Source: Hybos culiciformis
Lineage: Eukaryota > Arthropoda > Insecta > Diptera > Hybotidae
Assembly (NCBI GenBank): GCA_964007475.1
Contig: OZ023274.1
Span: 25,263,090 to 25,327,089 of the forward strand
Direction: 5' to 3'
DNA: 64,000 bases
Of this stretch, positions 61,771-64,000 are shown piece after piece. Below the pieces are notes generated by a model. The model made no database searches, was not told the DNA's origin, and was given only the letters and a program-made list of their open reading frames with translations. The translations under genes were made by a program, and so were the position numbers. The stretch's first letter is position 1. The number at the start of each line of letters is the position of its first letter.

Positions 61771-61778
61771 TTTATGAC

Positions 61779-62759
61779 TAATTGTTTTTCATATACTATT
61801 ACTAGGATCTATTAGTAGTTGATTGTTGGATTTCGGTTCCATATTAGAGTCATAAACAAAGCTTAACTTTATTACAATATTAATTTTTTTTATATTAATT
61901 TAATACTGTATGTTTTGAAAGCGAGTAAATTGATTTCACTATTATTATAATTTTGTAATAAATTTTGTTGTTCTAAAACTAAAAACCAAAAGGCTCTGTA
62001 TGAATATATTCTTTTTTTTTTAAATATTAAATATATATAGTAATAATAATAATGAACAATATATTATTAATATATTTTTTGGTTAAATAAATTGTTTTTT
62101 TTGCTAGATTTTATTTTTATGTAGCGCATAGCAAACATAATAATGATAGTTTGTGTCTGTGAAAAAAAAAAAATTAATAAAGTACATGACTTTATTATGT
62201 GTGGTGTAGATAGATTTTATAAAGATACTGTCCTATTCGAGACAAGGTTCAAAAACTAATTTATTATGTCGTTGTACAGAATAAAAGTATGGGGTTTTTA
62301 TTCTTAAATCTAATTGTATGTAAAGGTGCAATTCCATTAAAGCAGAAATGAACGACAGAAGGCATGCTACACGTTGCCTATTTCTAGTTGCGCGACATTG
62401 TGTATATGTATGTGGCATTTGAATCCTTAAGGAACGCGGCATTGACCATGCTTCTCATTGTTTTCCAATCTAAAGAACACGAAGCGTCACGATTCAAGTA
62501 TCCTTTCTGCATGCTAGACGTTACCCTGTGTTGCCAAGACGCATGCAGCATTTTCAACAAATTTTAAAAGCTCAGTTCCATTCAAGCAATAATGAACAAA
62601 CAAAAGGCACAAATTTTAATAATGTCGTATACGCCATTGCAATCCTAATGTCGAAATTTGGTATTACTAAACTTTAATAAACTACAGTTACTAGTTGAAA
62701 AGGCTGAAAATGAAGTACTAGCTCATTTAAAGTGTTCAGTTTCTTTTACGACTTTTACG
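61779..62759. other. AT-rich stretch with a GC-richer repeat island
   Basis: Between about 62233 and 62610 the DNA is noticeably GC-richer. Imperfect direct repeats are visible: TTCCATTAAAGCAGAAATGA / TTCCATTCAAGCAATAATGA (about 62333 and 62577) and GCATGCTACACGTTGCC / GCATGCTAGACGTTACC (about 62362 and 62510). A 69-codon minus-strand frame (62233-62442) covers part of it and is unrecognised. I cannot name the repeat. Confidence 0.45.
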
Positions 62760-62767
62760 ATCTATAT

Positions 62768-62859
62768 CAGAGGTCTCCAATGTTTTTAAGAAAAGGGTTT
62801 TTAATTTTAGTTATGTGTATTTGATTGGGCCATAAAAAAATATAGTTTGGGGACCCCTC
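62768..62859. mobile_element. Miniature hAT-like element, 92 bp
   Basis: The left end is CAGAGGTCTCCAA and the right end reads TTTGGGGACCCCTC, complementary apart from a few changes. Flanks ATCTATAT (62760-62767) and ACCTATAT (62860-62867) agree at 7 of 8 bases. Only a short AT-rich core remains. Confidence 0.65.
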
Positions 62860-62867
62860 ACCTATAT

Positions 62868-64000
62868 GATAACTTAAGTCAGTATATCTTCGCTTGGATA
62901 ATGAAAAATTTCCCTTTGCTTTCGTTTCTAATTATTGCATTCAAAATTAAATTAATTCTCTGTTAAATTCCAAATTTTTAAAGATTTTAAGGTATAATAT
63001 ATTTATGTACATGTCCAAAATTATTTGCCTAATTTAAAAATAACCTTACTATGCAATTTACTCTGTTTAAAATACTGTCACCCTGTGTAAAAATATCTAT
63101 AATGTAGTACGGTTATAAATTATTATGACTTAGATTTCATTTATGGTTAAAATAAATTTTTAGAATTTCGCATAATATGTAGTTTATGACTTTTTGACTT
63201 CAGTTAGTTAAGAAGAAAACCAAGAACATATATTTATATAGTGTAACATAAAAATATTAAATATATGATTTTATGATATACCCCAGTGTTGATACATTTT
63301 TTATATGTTTCAATAACTTCTGAGATTTAAAAACACAAGAACAAGAAAAAAAATTATATAAATAAATATTGTATTAAAGTAAAAAAAAAAAATAATAATA
63401 ATAATAAAATTATAGAATAAAATTAAAATATCCCGGTCACGTAACATGGCAATATTTATTTCCGACAAAATTATGTGAAATATCATATATAGCGTGAACA
63501 AGTATATATACAAAGGATGACATTTACAGCAATAATATTCTATATAAGGATAAAAATTATATTATTCCAATTAAGTATTACAATATTTGTAGATTTAAAC
63601 TTAATATAGGAAAAAGATAAAAAAAATAACATTATGTATAAACCCTTCAGTAGGAAATAACAAAACAGTGATCATTTTATAATATGTAATTAAGACCTGC
63701 ACTTTATGGTGGTTACGGTTTAGAAATATATTAATGTTACATTATGTCTATCACATATTATGTTTTTTTTTCATAAAGTGAAGCTATTTACGTGCTGATA
63801 ATCATGATACCTGGGAATCAAATTAATTCAATCGAGAGATTTTATTAAATTTTTAAGATTACATAATATACATATAAATTTATCATTTTTAGGTGTAAAA
63901 TCAAAGTTGGATTTACCTATGATGAAGTTATTAGTAAATTTATGTGAAACACTGATAAGTTTCTAAATATTTTTTTTGAAGTAATTTTAGTGTGGATAAG
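62868..64000. other. AT-rich gene-free stretch
   Basis: It contains an AAT microsatellite at about 63390-63407. The 67-codon minus-strand frame (63310-63513) is Ile/Phe/Tyr-rich and unrecognised. Nothing else is seen to the window edge. Confidence 0.5.

Overview
The window reads as AT-rich non-coding DNA from an animal nuclear genome, most likely an insect. The evidence is the very high A+T content with long poly-A/poly-T tracts, GT-AG introns around the few exon-like islands, tRNA- and 5S-derived SINE-like units, an RTE-type non-LTR tail, and many short terminal-inverted-repeat (TIR) DNA elements of hAT and Tc1/mariner (TA target) type. I cannot fix the insect order. I found no complete protein-coding gene. 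Nearly all open frames are short and come from low-complexity or repeat DNA, so the window is probably a gene desert or the inside of a very large intron.

Layout. 0.4-1.3 kb: a half copy of a fold-back repeat. 7.7-8.5 kb: a 725 bp hAT-type element with an 8 bp target duplication, carrying the same repeat. 8.56-10.75 kb: a 2.2 kb TA-flanked element holding two nested hairpins and a spliced protein-gene fragment on the minus strand. 12.7 kb: a 12 bp GC-rich minisatellite. 13-18.3 kb: a hairpin element and members of a diverged TA-type family rich in GCTAT motifs, with an inverted array inserted at 17.8-18.3 kb. 24.9 kb: a decayed hammerhead-like sequence. 25.2-25.6 kb: an RTE-like 3' tail. 31.4-32.6 kb: a TA-flanked element containing a perfect palindrome and a 5S rRNA-derived, A-tailed unit. 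33.9-34.9 kb: a hAT-like element. 36.1-36.9 kb: a hAT element that keeps the C-terminal dimerisation segment of its transposase; its inverted sister lies at 61.0-61.8 kb. 37.36-37.43 kb: an apparently intact hammerhead ribozyme. 45.5-46.4 kb: a composite TIR element interrupted by a poly-G MITE. 47.2-48.2 kb: a TA-type element with two opposed tRNA-derived units. 49.5-50.6 kb: two terminal-exon-like islands on the plus strand. 51.9-53.5 kb: a hAT element containing a third copy of the fold-back repeat. 56.6-57.1 kb: a tRNA-derived SINE. 57.9-60 kb: a long hairpin and a second copy of the GCTAT family, interrupted by a 331 bp element with a 9 bp duplication. 62.8 kb: a 92 bp hAT MITE.

How it fits together. 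Most recognisable sequence is the debris of cut-and-paste elements nested inside one another. Two themes stand out. One is a set of TA-flanked elements whose ends resemble CAC..AGAAAAA, each filled with its own short motif in both orientations, and several of which contain RNA-polymerase-III-derived or exon-derived cargo. The other is a type III hammerhead ribozyme whose two loops are complementary over 9 nt, with a decayed relative 12.5 kb away and no recognisable retroelement coding sequence nearby. All calls come from reading the sequence by eye; no alignment, folding or database search was run.
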